Positions 17,833-25,095 of a DNA stretch of 31,155 nucleotides are shown here, in pieces. Every line of letters starts with the position of its first letter. Within the stretch, counting starts at the first letter, position 1. Under the pieces are notes generated by a model, which made no database searches, was not told where the DNA came from, and saw only the letters and a list, made by a program, of their open reading frames with translations. Where the stretch lies: contig UQEW01000017.1 in assembly GCA_900540145.1 (NCBI GenBank), positions 1 to 31,155 of the forward strand, written 5' to 3'. The DNA is from an uncultured Eubacteriales bacterium (GTDB lineage: Bacteria; Bacillota; Clostridia; Peptostreptococcales; Anaerovoracaceae). Both the position numbers and the translations under genes were made by a program.

Positions 17833-18747
17833 CTACCGCAATTTTATTCTTGGATCTACAAGTCCGTAAACGAGATCGACAACAAGCTGCATCAGAACGA
17901 GAAATACACTGTACACAATTGTCATGCCCAGTATAAGAGGATAATCTAACGTCTGTATACTGATAACATAGTGCCGTCCAAGTCCCGGTATAGCAAAAAT
18001 ATTCTCTATTACAAACGTTCCTGTAAGCAATGTTGCAACCATCGGTCCCATTACTGTTATTACAGGAAGCAATGAATTTCTTAGCTGATGATTTAAAGTT
18101 ATCTCACCCCTGCTTAAACCTTTTGCCTTTGCTGTTTTTATGAAGTCTTCATTGCTCACTTCCAACATGCTGGTACGCATCAGCCTGGCTATAGTCGCTA
18201 CTGAGCCGAAGCCAAGAGCAAAAGTAGGCAAAATGGTAGATGCAAAGCTATCCCACCTGGCCACCGGTAGTATTCCAAGCTTTACCGATAAGAAATACTG
18301 CAAGACACTTCCTACTATAAAGCTCGGTATAGATATTCCTATTACCGCCACAGCCATACTGAAATGGTCGAGAAACTTATTTTGGTTTAAAGCGGCAATT
18401 ATTCCAAGCACAAGTCCTGCCGCCACCGCAAATATCAATGCTCTAATACCTAAATCTATTGAATACGGAAACGCAGAACTTATAATTTCATTTACTGTTC
18501 TTCCCTGCGTTCTCAGGCTGTAACCCAAATCTCCATGGATAAGATTATCCATATAAGTCAAATATTGTTTAAATAATGGCTCATCAAGTCCGTAATATTC
18601 TCTCATCTTTTCCTGAGTTGCCTCAGGTACTTTTGGGTCTGTAAAAGGGTCCCCCGGCAGCAGTCTGACCATTACAAATACTGCTGAAATCAATATAAAG
18701 AGTGTTATTACGGCAATGACTATTCTTTTTAATGTATATTTCAACAT
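17833..18747 (-). CDS. oppB: Oligopeptide ABC transporter permease (OppB-type)
   Basis: This permease has 304 aa and about six membrane helices. It starts with MLKYTLKRIVIAVITLFILI and the RLLPGDPF loop seen in OppB/DppB proteins. The GDLGYSLRTQGRTVNEII segment and the EAA loop KTAKAKGLSRGEITLNHQL are typical, as is the C-terminal VDPRIKLR ending. It is separated from the binding-protein gene by 138 bp that contain a perfect 36-bp palindrome. Confidence 0.93.
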   Translation of the reverse strand: MLKYTLKRIVIAVITLFILISAVFVMVRLLPGDPFTDPKVPEATQEKMREYYGLDEPLFKQYLTYMDNLIHGDLGYSLRTQGRTVNEIISSAFPYSIDLGIRALIFAVAAGLVLGIIAALNQNKFLDHFSMAVAVIGISIPSFIVGSVLQYFLSVKLGILPVARWDSFASTILPTFALGFGSVATIARLMRTSMLEVSNEDFIKTAKAKGLSRGEITLNHQLRNSLLPVITVMGPMVATLLTGTFVIENIFAIPGLGRHYVISIQTLDYPLILGMTIVYSVFLVLMQLVVDLVYGLVDPRIKLR

Positions 18748-18784
18748 AGCCGTATTTCCTTTCCGTCAGTCAAATAGCGAAGCC

Positions 18785-18820
18785 CCGCTCTGCCAAGGAT
18801 TTAAATCCTTGGCAGAGCGG
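18785..18820. repeat. 36-bp perfect palindrome between the oppA-type gene and oppB
   Basis: The arms 18785-18802 (CCGCTCTGCC...) and 18803-18820 (...GGCAGAGCGG) are exact complements, giving a stem of up to 16 bp with a tiny AT loop. There is no T tract after it on the minus strand, so it looks more like an mRNA 3'-end stabiliser or partial stop than a full terminator. It would leave the binding-protein message more abundant than the permease message. Confidence 0.8.
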
Positions 18821-18885
18821 AAGCATTACGCATACCCGGATGTTTATGAGGCATTTTACGTTTTGCGTTTATTCCGTTATTAGTC

Positions 18886-20574
18886 TTACTCTTCTTCTCC
18901 GATGTACTGTACTCTTGAGAAGTCAGGGTCGTTAGCGCCTAATCCGCATTTTGTTATTCCGGTAAGATAAGTCTTCATGCCCCAGTATCCTGCTGTCTGG
19001 AATAGAGGAATTCCAACCATCTCATCTACGAGCATCTGCTCAGCTTCAAACATTGCATCTGCTCTTGCTTTCATATCATCTGTTGAGTTGCAGAAAGCTA
19101 TAAGCTCATCGTATTCTGCATTCTGCATTCCGCCAAAATACATGTTATAGCTGTTGTTTGACTCATAGCATTCCAGGAATGTCATAGGGTCATTGTAGTC
19201 AGGCGCCCAGTTGGTTATGCACAAATCATAATCGCCCTGATTTTCCTTTTCTGTACGGGCTGAATATGTCTGAGTATCCAAAACTATGTTAAGACCGAAA
19301 GCTTCGCCCAGCATGCTCTGTATTATTTCTGCTGAATCTTGGGCTCTTGCATCGTCAAAGGTCAAAAGCGTCAAATCAGGAAGGTTGTCTCTTGTTAAGC
19401 CTGTTTCTTCCAGTGCTTTGTCGAAGAGTTCCTGAGCCTTCTCTGCGTCACCTTCTGTTGAATATGGCTCATATGGATATAATTCTCCCAGAGTACTGTC
19501 TAATACAGTTATAAGGTCAGGTATCATACGAGTTATTCCAAAGGAACCGTCACCGCAAGCTGCTTCTACAAGAGAATCTCTGTTCAATACATAAGATATT
19601 GCCTGGCGGAAATTCTTGTTCTGCAGCAGTTTTGAAGCTTCACCTCTGTCAGTCTTGGTATTTACTACCGTGTACCATATGGTAGCGCCTTCAATATATA
19701 CAGCCTCTCCTGTCTCCTGATATTTTTCTATGTATTCCTTATCAATAGTGTTCATGATATCCAGCTCGCCGTTATCGAACATATTGACTATGGTTTCTGT
19801 TTCGCCTATGATATAAGCTTCAATTCCATCTACATTAATGTTATCAGCATTCCAATATTCAGGATTCTTTTCAAATGTCAGCTGACTCTCATGTTCCCAC
19901 TCTGTCAATATGAATGGTCCGTTACATACTACTGTTTCCGGAGAAGATGCATAATCTTTGCCATACTGTTCTCCCATATCTTCTCTTACAGGATAGAAGC
20001 AAGGAAGTTTCATCAGTTCTACAAAGTAAGGCATGTTCTTATCTGCTACGATTTCAAGAGTCTTGTCATCAATAGCTCTGATTCCCAACTCTTCAGCGCT
20101 GCATTGACCGCTGTTGAATTCTTCGCCGTTTTCGATGTAGTATCCCATCCAAGCATAATTACCGTTAGGGGCATCGTCTGATGGATCAAGCAATCTGGTA
20201 ATTCCATAAACGAAGTCATGCGCCGTTACCGGAACACCGTCAGACCAATTGCTGTCTCTCAGATGGAAAGTATATGTAACTCCATCATCTGCTACTTCCC
20301 AGCTTTCGGCCATACCAGGATGCACTTCATTGTCATAAATTCTTACAAGACCTTCGAACATAATTCCTCTAGGGCATATGCTGTCGGAACTGTTGCCGTA
20401 ACCTGGGTCCAAGGATGATGGCTCTGATGCAAACGGAACTCTTATAACTACGCTTCCGTCTTCTCTTACCGGACCTGCCGTCGAACTGGTGTCACCGCCA
20501 CAGCCGGCGAAAAGACTTATGACCAAAGCAAGAGACAGTATTACACTTACCATCTTAGTCCATTTCTTTTTCAT
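18886..20574 (-). CDS. oppA: Peptide-binding lipoprotein of an ABC importer (OppA/DppA family)
   Basis: This extracytoplasmic substrate-binding protein delivers ligand to the OppBCDF complex. I place the start at 20574 (MKKKWTKMVS), behind GGAGGAGAAAG; an upstream in-frame ATG at 20610 lacks such a site. A lipoprotein signal peptide ends in LFAGC with Cys25 as the lipidated residue. The mature part shows the SBP family 5 pattern: REDGSVVIRVPFASEPSSLDPG, then YTFHLRDSNWSDGVPVTAHDFVYG, then NKNFRQAISYVLNRDSLV. The length of 562 aa is normal for this family. The ligand is unlikely to be readable by eye. The gene follows the first arginine-deiminase-like gene. Confidence 0.93.
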   Translation of the reverse strand: MKKKWTKMVSVILSLALVISLFAGCGGDTSSTAGPVREDGSVVIRVPFASEPSSLDPGYGNSSDSICPRGIMFEGLVRIYDNEVHPGMAESWEVADDGVTYTFHLRDSNWSDGVPVTAHDFVYGITRLLDPSDDAPNGNYAWMGYYIENGEEFNSGQCSAEELGIRAIDDKTLEIVADKNMPYFVELMKLPCFYPVREDMGEQYGKDYASSPETVVCNGPFILTEWEHESQLTFEKNPEYWNADNINVDGIEAYIIGETETIVNMFDNGELDIMNTIDKEYIEKYQETGEAVYIEGATIWYTVVNTKTDRGEASKLLQNKNFRQAISYVLNRDSLVEAACGDGSFGITRMIPDLITVLDSTLGELYPYEPYSTEGDAEKAQELFDKALEETGLTRDNLPDLTLLTFDDARAQDSAEIIQSMLGEAFGLNIVLDTQTYSARTEKENQGDYDLCITNWAPDYNDPMTFLECYESNNSYNMYFGGMQNAEYDELIAFCNSTDDMKARADAMFEAEQMLVDEMVGIPLFQTAGYWGMKTYLTGITKCGLGANDPDFSRVQYIGEEE

Positions 20575-20681
20575 CTTTCTCCTCCTTTTTATATCTTCAC
20601 CTTCAAACAACTTATTTTGTCCAAAGGCAGAGTATCAAAACTTAATCAAATATACAGCTCTCTGTTGAAGACATATGCCGG

Positions 20682-21593
20682 TTATTTGTACAAAGGCACA
20701 CTGTCACGTTTTAGAAACGCTGTCATACAATGGATGGCGCCGTTTCCTTTAATTACTTCAGATACATCCAGTTGTATACATTCAACGCCTGCTTTCTCAA
20801 GAGCTGATACAGTTTTAGGACAGCCTGTAGGCATCACTATCTTGCCGGGCTCTATAGCGACGAAGTTCTGGCAGAACTTTCCGAATTCTTCGTAGTCAGG
20901 AATATCCACAATCTTTATGTCCCTTGCCTCCAATTCATTGTATATGGTGTCGGGCGCTGCTAATTTCAGAACCAAAGCTACATGAGTATCAGCAAATGCC
21001 ATGAAACTGTCCAGATGCGCACAGCCTCTAGGTATTTCTACTTTTATAAGATTTTCAACTCCCATATTCTTAAGCTCTTCTTCCACCTGCGCTGTGGCTG
21101 AAGGATTGCATCTTTTACCATATCCAAGCATGCATGTCTTTCTGTCCATCCACAGGCAGCATGCTCCGTCAAATACGCCATCCCCGTTTATCGTCTTTAT
21201 TATTGGGACACCGATTTTGGCCAATTGTCTTGCTGCGTAAACTTCCTCACCTATGCGGCAACTTGCAGCAGGTCTTGCAACAATAGCTCCTTCAGGTGTC
21301 ATGAAAACAAGATCACGAGCATAAATGGCATTAGGAAGTGCAGGGTCCATATCTTCGATATAGTAAACCTCTACTCCGTTGTTTCTGTAAATCTCAGCAA
21401 GAGCGTCATGCTGTTCACGCACTTTAACAGGATCCCAGATTTCTTTCATAGCTACTGCTTCCGGGTCTGTTATGCCCTCTATTTCAGCTCCAGGTCTTCT
21501 CATCAATACAGCTCTCAGGCGTCCTACTTCGGAGTCGACACCCCAATCACCGTACAGTTTTCCCATCATACTTTTAAATCCCGTATCTTTCAT
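20682..21593 (-). CDS. Arginine deiminase/amidinotransferase-superfamily enzyme (paralogue A)
   Basis: This is the first gene of the nine-gene sigma-54 operon, 303 aa. It keeps the superfamily's catalytic set: Asp94 in YARD, Asp142 in FDGAC, His193 and Asp195 in HLD, and Cys289 in GNGAIHCMT. It shares motif order, length and many blocks with the enzyme at 10271-11185 (for example HCxTAFLKRD, KTINGxGxFDGAC, ALEPGK/AIEPGK), so the two are paralogues. As there, a Cys (145) replaces the last residue of the EGGD motif of arginine deiminase. A guanidino-compound hydrolase or amidinotransferase role is likely. The ribosome site GAGGG is rather far (13 nt) from this ATG. Confidence 0.82.
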   Translation of the reverse strand: MKDTGFKSMMGKLYGDWGVDSEVGRLRAVLMRRPGAEIEGITDPEAVAMKEIWDPVKVREQHDALAEIYRNNGVEVYYIEDMDPALPNAIYARDLVFMTPEGAIVARPAASCRIGEEVYAARQLAKIGVPIIKTINGDGVFDGACCLWMDRKTCMLGYGKRCNPSATAQVEEELKNMGVENLIKVEIPRGCAHLDSFMAFADTHVALVLKLAAPDTIYNELEARDIKIVDIPDYEEFGKFCQNFVAIEPGKIVMPTGCPKTVSALEKAGVECIQLDVSEVIKGNGAIHCMTAFLKRDSVPLYK

Positions 21594-21670
21594 CTTGTTG
21601 ATTAAGCCCTCACTTTCTCTAATTAGACAGCTAAAACGCAGCTTTTATTTATTACTTGGTTTTTAATATC

Positions 21671-21686
21671 TGCAAGTCACGTGCCA
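21671..21686 (-). promoter_or_regulatory. Sigma-54 (-24/-12) promoter of the peptidase/Opp operon
   Basis: On the minus strand the sequence is TGGCACGTGACTTGCA, an exact match to the TGGCAC-N5-TTGCA consensus with the invariant GG and GC. Transcription would start near 21660, leaving a leader of about 67 nt. The nearest activator gene is immediately upstream (21891-23687). Confidence 0.88.
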
Positions 21687-21733
21687 AGCTTTAAAAAAAC
21701 TCCTTTACTCTTTTATTTGTAGCAATTAAGTCT

Positions 21734-21766
21734 GTTTTTTAAATTTGATGTGATAATTTTAAAAAC
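21734..21766. promoter_or_regulatory. AT-rich inverted repeat upstream of the sigma-54 promoter
   Basis: GTTTTTTAAATT (21734-21745) and AATTTTAAAAAC (21755-21766) are complementary apart from one position. The centre is about 70 bp upstream of the promoter. It may be a protein-binding site or merely an AT-rich symmetry. Evidence is limited to symmetry. Confidence 0.3.
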
Positions 21767-21793
21767 TTCATGCGAAAAAAAGCAAAAAACAAA

Positions 21794-21837
21794 AGTGATA
21801 ACATTTATCATTTCAGATAAACATTATCACTTTTTTA
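21794..21837. promoter_or_regulatory. Terminator of the activator gene and/or tandem activator-binding sites
   Basis: A 19-bp inverted repeat with two mismatches (AAAAGTGATAA... / ...TTATCACTTTT) lies 54 bp after the activator's stop codon and is followed by T-rich sequence on both strands, as in a bidirectional terminator. Each half is itself symmetric: TGATAA-CAT-TTATCA (21796-21810) and AGATAA-ACA-TTATCA (21815-21829), with centres 19 bp apart. That is the look of paired dimer sites about 125 bp upstream of the sigma-54 promoter, a usual distance for enhancer-type sites. Both roles are possible together. Confidence 0.5.
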
Positions 21838-21890
21838 GAGCCGATATTCACTTAAAATCTATTCTACTATAAACGATAGAAATAATAAAA

Positions 21891-23687
21891 TTATTTATTT
21901 AAAATTCTATAAAGCGTAGCTATTCCTATCCCTAAACTTTTAGCCGCATTCTTTTTTCCCTTTGTATCCCATCCGTATTTATCAAGAGCGTTTATGACCG
22001 TATCCAGCTCCGTCTTTCTTCTTCTTTCCTTAAGCTTCGCCCCGTTTTCTTCTTCAGGCGTTTTTTCATAGGATGTATCATAAGTTGTTCTTACATTCTT
22101 TATGCCTGTTTTTTCTCTGACCTTTTCCGGCAAGCTGGCTGCCGTAAGCAAATTGCCGGTCTCCACATTTACTGCGCACTCTATGGCATTTTCCAGTTCT
22201 CTCAGATTGCCGGGCCAATCATAGTCTCTCATTATCGCTAAAGCGTCAGGCGCAATGTCTTCTATATCTTTGCCCAATTTAGCTGTATATTTTCTCAAAA
22301 AATGTTTTCCTACCGTTACTATGTCTTCCTTCCTTTTGCGCAAAGGCGGCAGGAATACAGGTATTACATTAAGCCTATAATACAGATCTTCTCTGAACTC
22401 ATTGTTTTCTATCATTTTTTCTAAATTTTTATTGGTAGCTGCTATAATTCTTATATCTACATGTATTCTTTTGTTTCCGCCTACTCTTTCTATACAGCGT
22501 TCCTGCAGCATTCTTAAGAACTTGGACTGTAAAAACAGAGGTATATCGCCCACTTCATCAAGAAAAAGAGTCCCTCCTATAGCCAGCTCGCATTTGCCCA
22601 TTTTGCCGCCGTGGCGCGCTCCCGTAAATGCGCCATCCTCATATCCAAATAGTTCACTTTCTAAAAGCGGCTCAGGTATCGCAGCGCTGTTTATTGCCAC
22701 AAAAGGCCCGTTTTTTCTGGAACTGCTGTTATGTATGGCACGCGCAAACATCTCTTTGCCGGTACCGCTTTCTCCGCGGATAAGCACTGTAGAATTGCTT
22801 CCTGCAACTTTTCTCGCAAAGTCTTTAGCGTTTTCTATCTCGACAGAATCGCCGACAATGTCGTCAAAGCTTATCTTATAGTCATCATCTCTGAGCATCC
22901 GCTGAGCCAGGGAGTTGGCCTCTTTCACCGTTTTAAATGTAAGGACGGTTCCGTATAAGCCTCCTTCGTTTTCTATCGTGTGGGCAGAAAGAAGTACCGG
23001 AATTTTGCTGTTTCCAAGGCCTATCTTGTCATCTTCGTCTACAAAATTTTTATCATGCTTTATTCTCTCTGACGTACGTCTTGACAGAACCTTTGTTAAA
23101 GGCTGCCCTACATACTGCTCTGTACTGCCTCCCAGCATTGTCAACGCCGAACGGTTTATCTGATATATCATACCGTTTTCATTTACCGCTATGACGCCGT
23201 CGTGGACAGAATTAATTATTATCAGATTCTTCTTCAGATTTACAGAAAGCATATTCAAATATTCATCTGCTTCGATTTTGCCGGAAATAAGTTCAGCCAA
23301 TTTTTCAGTAAACTTTTGAAACCCTTCATTCTTAAAGAATACGCTTGATTTTTGTTCTTCTGTAAAAGCCATTATCCCAATGCCGCCAGCCATCTTATAA
23401 TTAACTTTTAAAGGCGCATAAATAGCTGCTTTTTCGCGGCATAACATCCTATTTTTGCAAAAAGCGCATACGCTTTCTTCTCCTGGATTTCGTATTATTA
23501 CGGTCTTATCATTGTCCATGACATCTTTGAAAACATTAGGATTTGCCGCTGGTTTCCCTATCTGATCTTTATAGTGATCTGTTCCTGCTATGCGGATAAA
23601 TTCTTCATCTACTATGGTTATTACCACATTAAACAACCCTGAAATTATTTCACAAGTCTCTTGTAAAAATGATTTTTCCATCAGCAT
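21891..23687 (-). CDS. Sigma-54-dependent enhancer-binding transcriptional activator
   Basis: This 598-aa activator has an N-terminal sensory region (1-140) with the cysteine cluster Cys74, Cys77 and Cys83 (VCAFCKNRMLC), a PAS-like domain (about 150-260), an AAA+ ATPase (about 275-510) and a Fis-type helix-turn-helix ending AAKSLGIGIATLYRILNK. The ATPase is complete: Walker A GESGTGKE (305-312), the sigma-54-contacting GAFTGA loop (352-357) and Walker B GGTLFLDEVGD. There is no response-regulator domain, so it probably senses a ligand or redox state directly. The gene lies between two sigma-54 promoters and almost certainly serves both. GGAGG lies 7 nt before the chosen ATG. Confidence 0.93.
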   Translation of the reverse strand: MLMEKSFLQETCEIISGLFNVVITIVDEEFIRIAGTDHYKDQIGKPAANPNVFKDVMDNDKTVIIRNPGEESVCAFCKNRMLCREKAAIYAPLKVNYKMAGGIGIMAFTEEQKSSVFFKNEGFQKFTEKLAELISGKIEADEYLNMLSVNLKKNLIIINSVHDGVIAVNENGMIYQINRSALTMLGGSTEQYVGQPLTKVLSRRTSERIKHDKNFVDEDDKIGLGNSKIPVLLSAHTIENEGGLYGTVLTFKTVKEANSLAQRMLRDDDYKISFDDIVGDSVEIENAKDFARKVAGSNSTVLIRGESGTGKEMFARAIHNSSSRKNGPFVAINSAAIPEPLLESELFGYEDGAFTGARHGGKMGKCELAIGGTLFLDEVGDIPLFLQSKFLRMLQERCIERVGGNKRIHVDIRIIAATNKNLEKMIENNEFREDLYYRLNVIPVFLPPLRKRKEDIVTVGKHFLRKYTAKLGKDIEDIAPDALAIMRDYDWPGNLRELENAIECAVNVETGNLLTAASLPEKVREKTGIKNVRTTYDTSYEKTPEEENGAKLKERRRKTELDTVINALDKYGWDTKGKKNAAKSLGIGIATLYRILNK

Positions 23688-23700
23688 GCCGGCACCTCCG

Positions 23701-23716
23701 TGTAAAAAATTTTACA
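23701..23716. promoter_or_regulatory. Palindrome TGTAAAA-N2-TTTTACA, candidate operator or enhancer site
   Basis: This symmetric site lies 14 bp upstream of the activator's ATG, inside its probable 5' leader. It is also about 112 bp upstream of the plus-strand sigma-54 promoter. It could be an enhancer site for that promoter and a self-repression site at once. It does not match the TGATAA-N3-TTATCA sites near the other promoter closely enough to be called the same motif. Confidence 0.4.
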
Positions 23717-23737
23717 AAGATGAAAATCAACACTCTA

Positions 23738-23766
23738 AAAATACCACATGAAGGCATGTTTGTCAA
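23738..23766 (-). promoter_or_regulatory. Sigma-A promoter of the activator gene, with an operator-like repeat in the spacer
   Basis: On the minus strand TTGACA (23761-23766), a 17-bp spacer and TATTTT (23738-23743) form a reasonable housekeeping promoter, with initiation near 23731. The spacer contains the perfect inverted repeat ACATG-AAGG-CATGT (23746-23759), a position where a bound protein would block polymerase. Confidence 0.55.
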
Positions 23767-23814
23767 AGTTTATAAGTGTATTTGTATGCGTCATAACCTT
23801 CGCCGAAAAAATAG

Positions 23815-23830
23815 TGGCACAAGTTTTGCA
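23815..23830 (+). promoter_or_regulatory. Sigma-54 (-24/-12) promoter of the aminotransferase/hydrolase operon
   Basis: TGGCACAAGTTTTGCA is an exact TGGCAC-N5-TTGCA match. Transcription would start near 23841, about 54 nt before the aminotransferase ATG. It diverges from the activator gene and pairs functionally with the minus-strand site at 21671-21686. Confidence 0.88.
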
Positions 23831-23894
23831 CATTATCATTTTCAGCAGATTAAAATCATGTGTTGTTCACGTGTGATTACAAGGAGGAAATAGC

Positions 23895-25088
23895 ATGACA
23901 ATTAAAATGAGACAGAGCAAAAAAATGGATGATATACCATTTTCAGGTATCAGAAAAGTTTTCGAAGCAGCCGGGCAGCTTGAGAAGCAAGGTAAAGATA
24001 TAATCAATTTAGGTATCGGAAGGCCTAACTTTGACACTCCTGCTCATATTAAAGAAGCTGCAAAAAAATCTCTTGATGAAGGAAATGTATTTTATACTTC
24101 CAACTACGGTACTGAAGGGCTGCGCTCTGCAGTGGCTGAAAAGCTTAAAAGAGACAACGGGCTGGATTATGAAATGACAGACGTTATAGTAACAGTAGGA
24201 GCTAATCAGGCTGTTTCCATCGCTATGACGGCCCTCTTAGATCCCGGCGATGAAGTCTTAGTTCCTAACCCTTCATGGCTTCACTATTTTTACTGTGCAG
24301 ATCTTGTAGGGGCTAAAACTGTATCTTACCCTCTTTTAGAGGAAAATGGCTTTAATGTGATTCCTGAAGATATTGAAAAACTTGTTACGCCTAAAACAAA
24401 GATGGTCATAGTTAATTCGCCTAATAATCCTACAGGTTCTATTCTCAGCAAGGAAAGCCTCCAGGCGATTGCAGACATAGCAAATAAATACGACTTAATC
24501 GTTCTTTCTGATGAAATTTACGAAAAGCTCATTTATGACGATAGCGTTCATTACAGCATTGCTTCTCTTGACGGAATGAAAGAACGTACAGTTCTTATTC
24601 ACGGAGTATCAAAATCTTATTCCATGACAGGCTGGAGAATCGGTTTTGCCGTATCTGCTAACAAAGAATTTATCAGCGCTATGATAAGAGTGCTTCAGTA
24701 CACCGTAACATGCGCCAACTCCTTTGCACAGGACGGAGCCGAGGCCGCTCTCAGGGGTTCCCAGCAATGTGTTGAAGATATGCGTCTTCAGTTCGACCGC
24801 AGAAGAAAACTGGTTTATGACAGAATCAATAAGATCGAAGGGTTAAGTTGTATAGCTCCTAAGGGTGCATTCTACTGCTTCGTAAACATTAAGAAACTGG
24901 GAATGTCCGATCAGGAGGCGTCCGATTATTATCTCAACGAGGCCGGTGTTGCAATGATTCCGGGATCAGCTTTTGGAGAATATGGCGCTGGTTATTTGCG
25001 CGTAGCTTTTTCTAATTCATATGAAAATATCGAAAAAGCCATGGATCGTATAGCCGACGCGACAGCATCATATCTCGCAAGAAAGTGA
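23895..25088 (+). CDS. PLP-dependent class I/II aminotransferase
   Basis: This cytosolic aminotransferase of the aspartate/aromatic fold type I group has 397 aa. Conserved points are YTSNYGTEGLR (67-77, substrate/cofactor loop), NSPNNPTG (174-181, Asn178), LSDEIYE (204-210, Asp206 and Tyr209), the Schiff-base lysine Lys240 in HGVSKSYSMTGWR and the carboxylate-binding Arg248. An AAGGAGG site is ideally spaced. It is the first gene behind the plus-strand sigma-54 promoter and is followed after 7 bp by the AstE-like hydrolase, so the pair probably works in sequence. The sequence does not show which amino acid it prefers. Confidence 0.92.
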   Translation: MTIKMRQSKKMDDIPFSGIRKVFEAAGQLEKQGKDIINLGIGRPNFDTPAHIKEAAKKSLDEGNVFYTSNYGTEGLRSAVAEKLKRDNGLDYEMTDVIVTVGANQAVSIAMTALLDPGDEVLVPNPSWLHYFYCADLVGAKTVSYPLLEENGFNVIPEDIEKLVTPKTKMVIVNSPNNPTGSILSKESLQAIADIANKYDLIVLSDEIYEKLIYDDSVHYSIASLDGMKERTVLIHGVSKSYSMTGWRIGFAVSANKEFISAMIRVLQYTVTCANSFAQDGAEAALRGSQQCVEDMRLQFDRRRKLVYDRINKIEGLSCIAPKGAFYCFVNIKKLGMSDQEASDYYLNEAGVAMIPGSAFGEYGAGYLRVAFSNSYENIEKAMDRIADATASYLARK

Positions 25089-25095
25089 GGATTAA

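Noticed and set aside
18785..18820. Complete intrinsic terminator inside the opp operon
   Set aside because: The palindrome is strong but no T tract follows on the minus strand, and oppBCDF have no other visible promoter.
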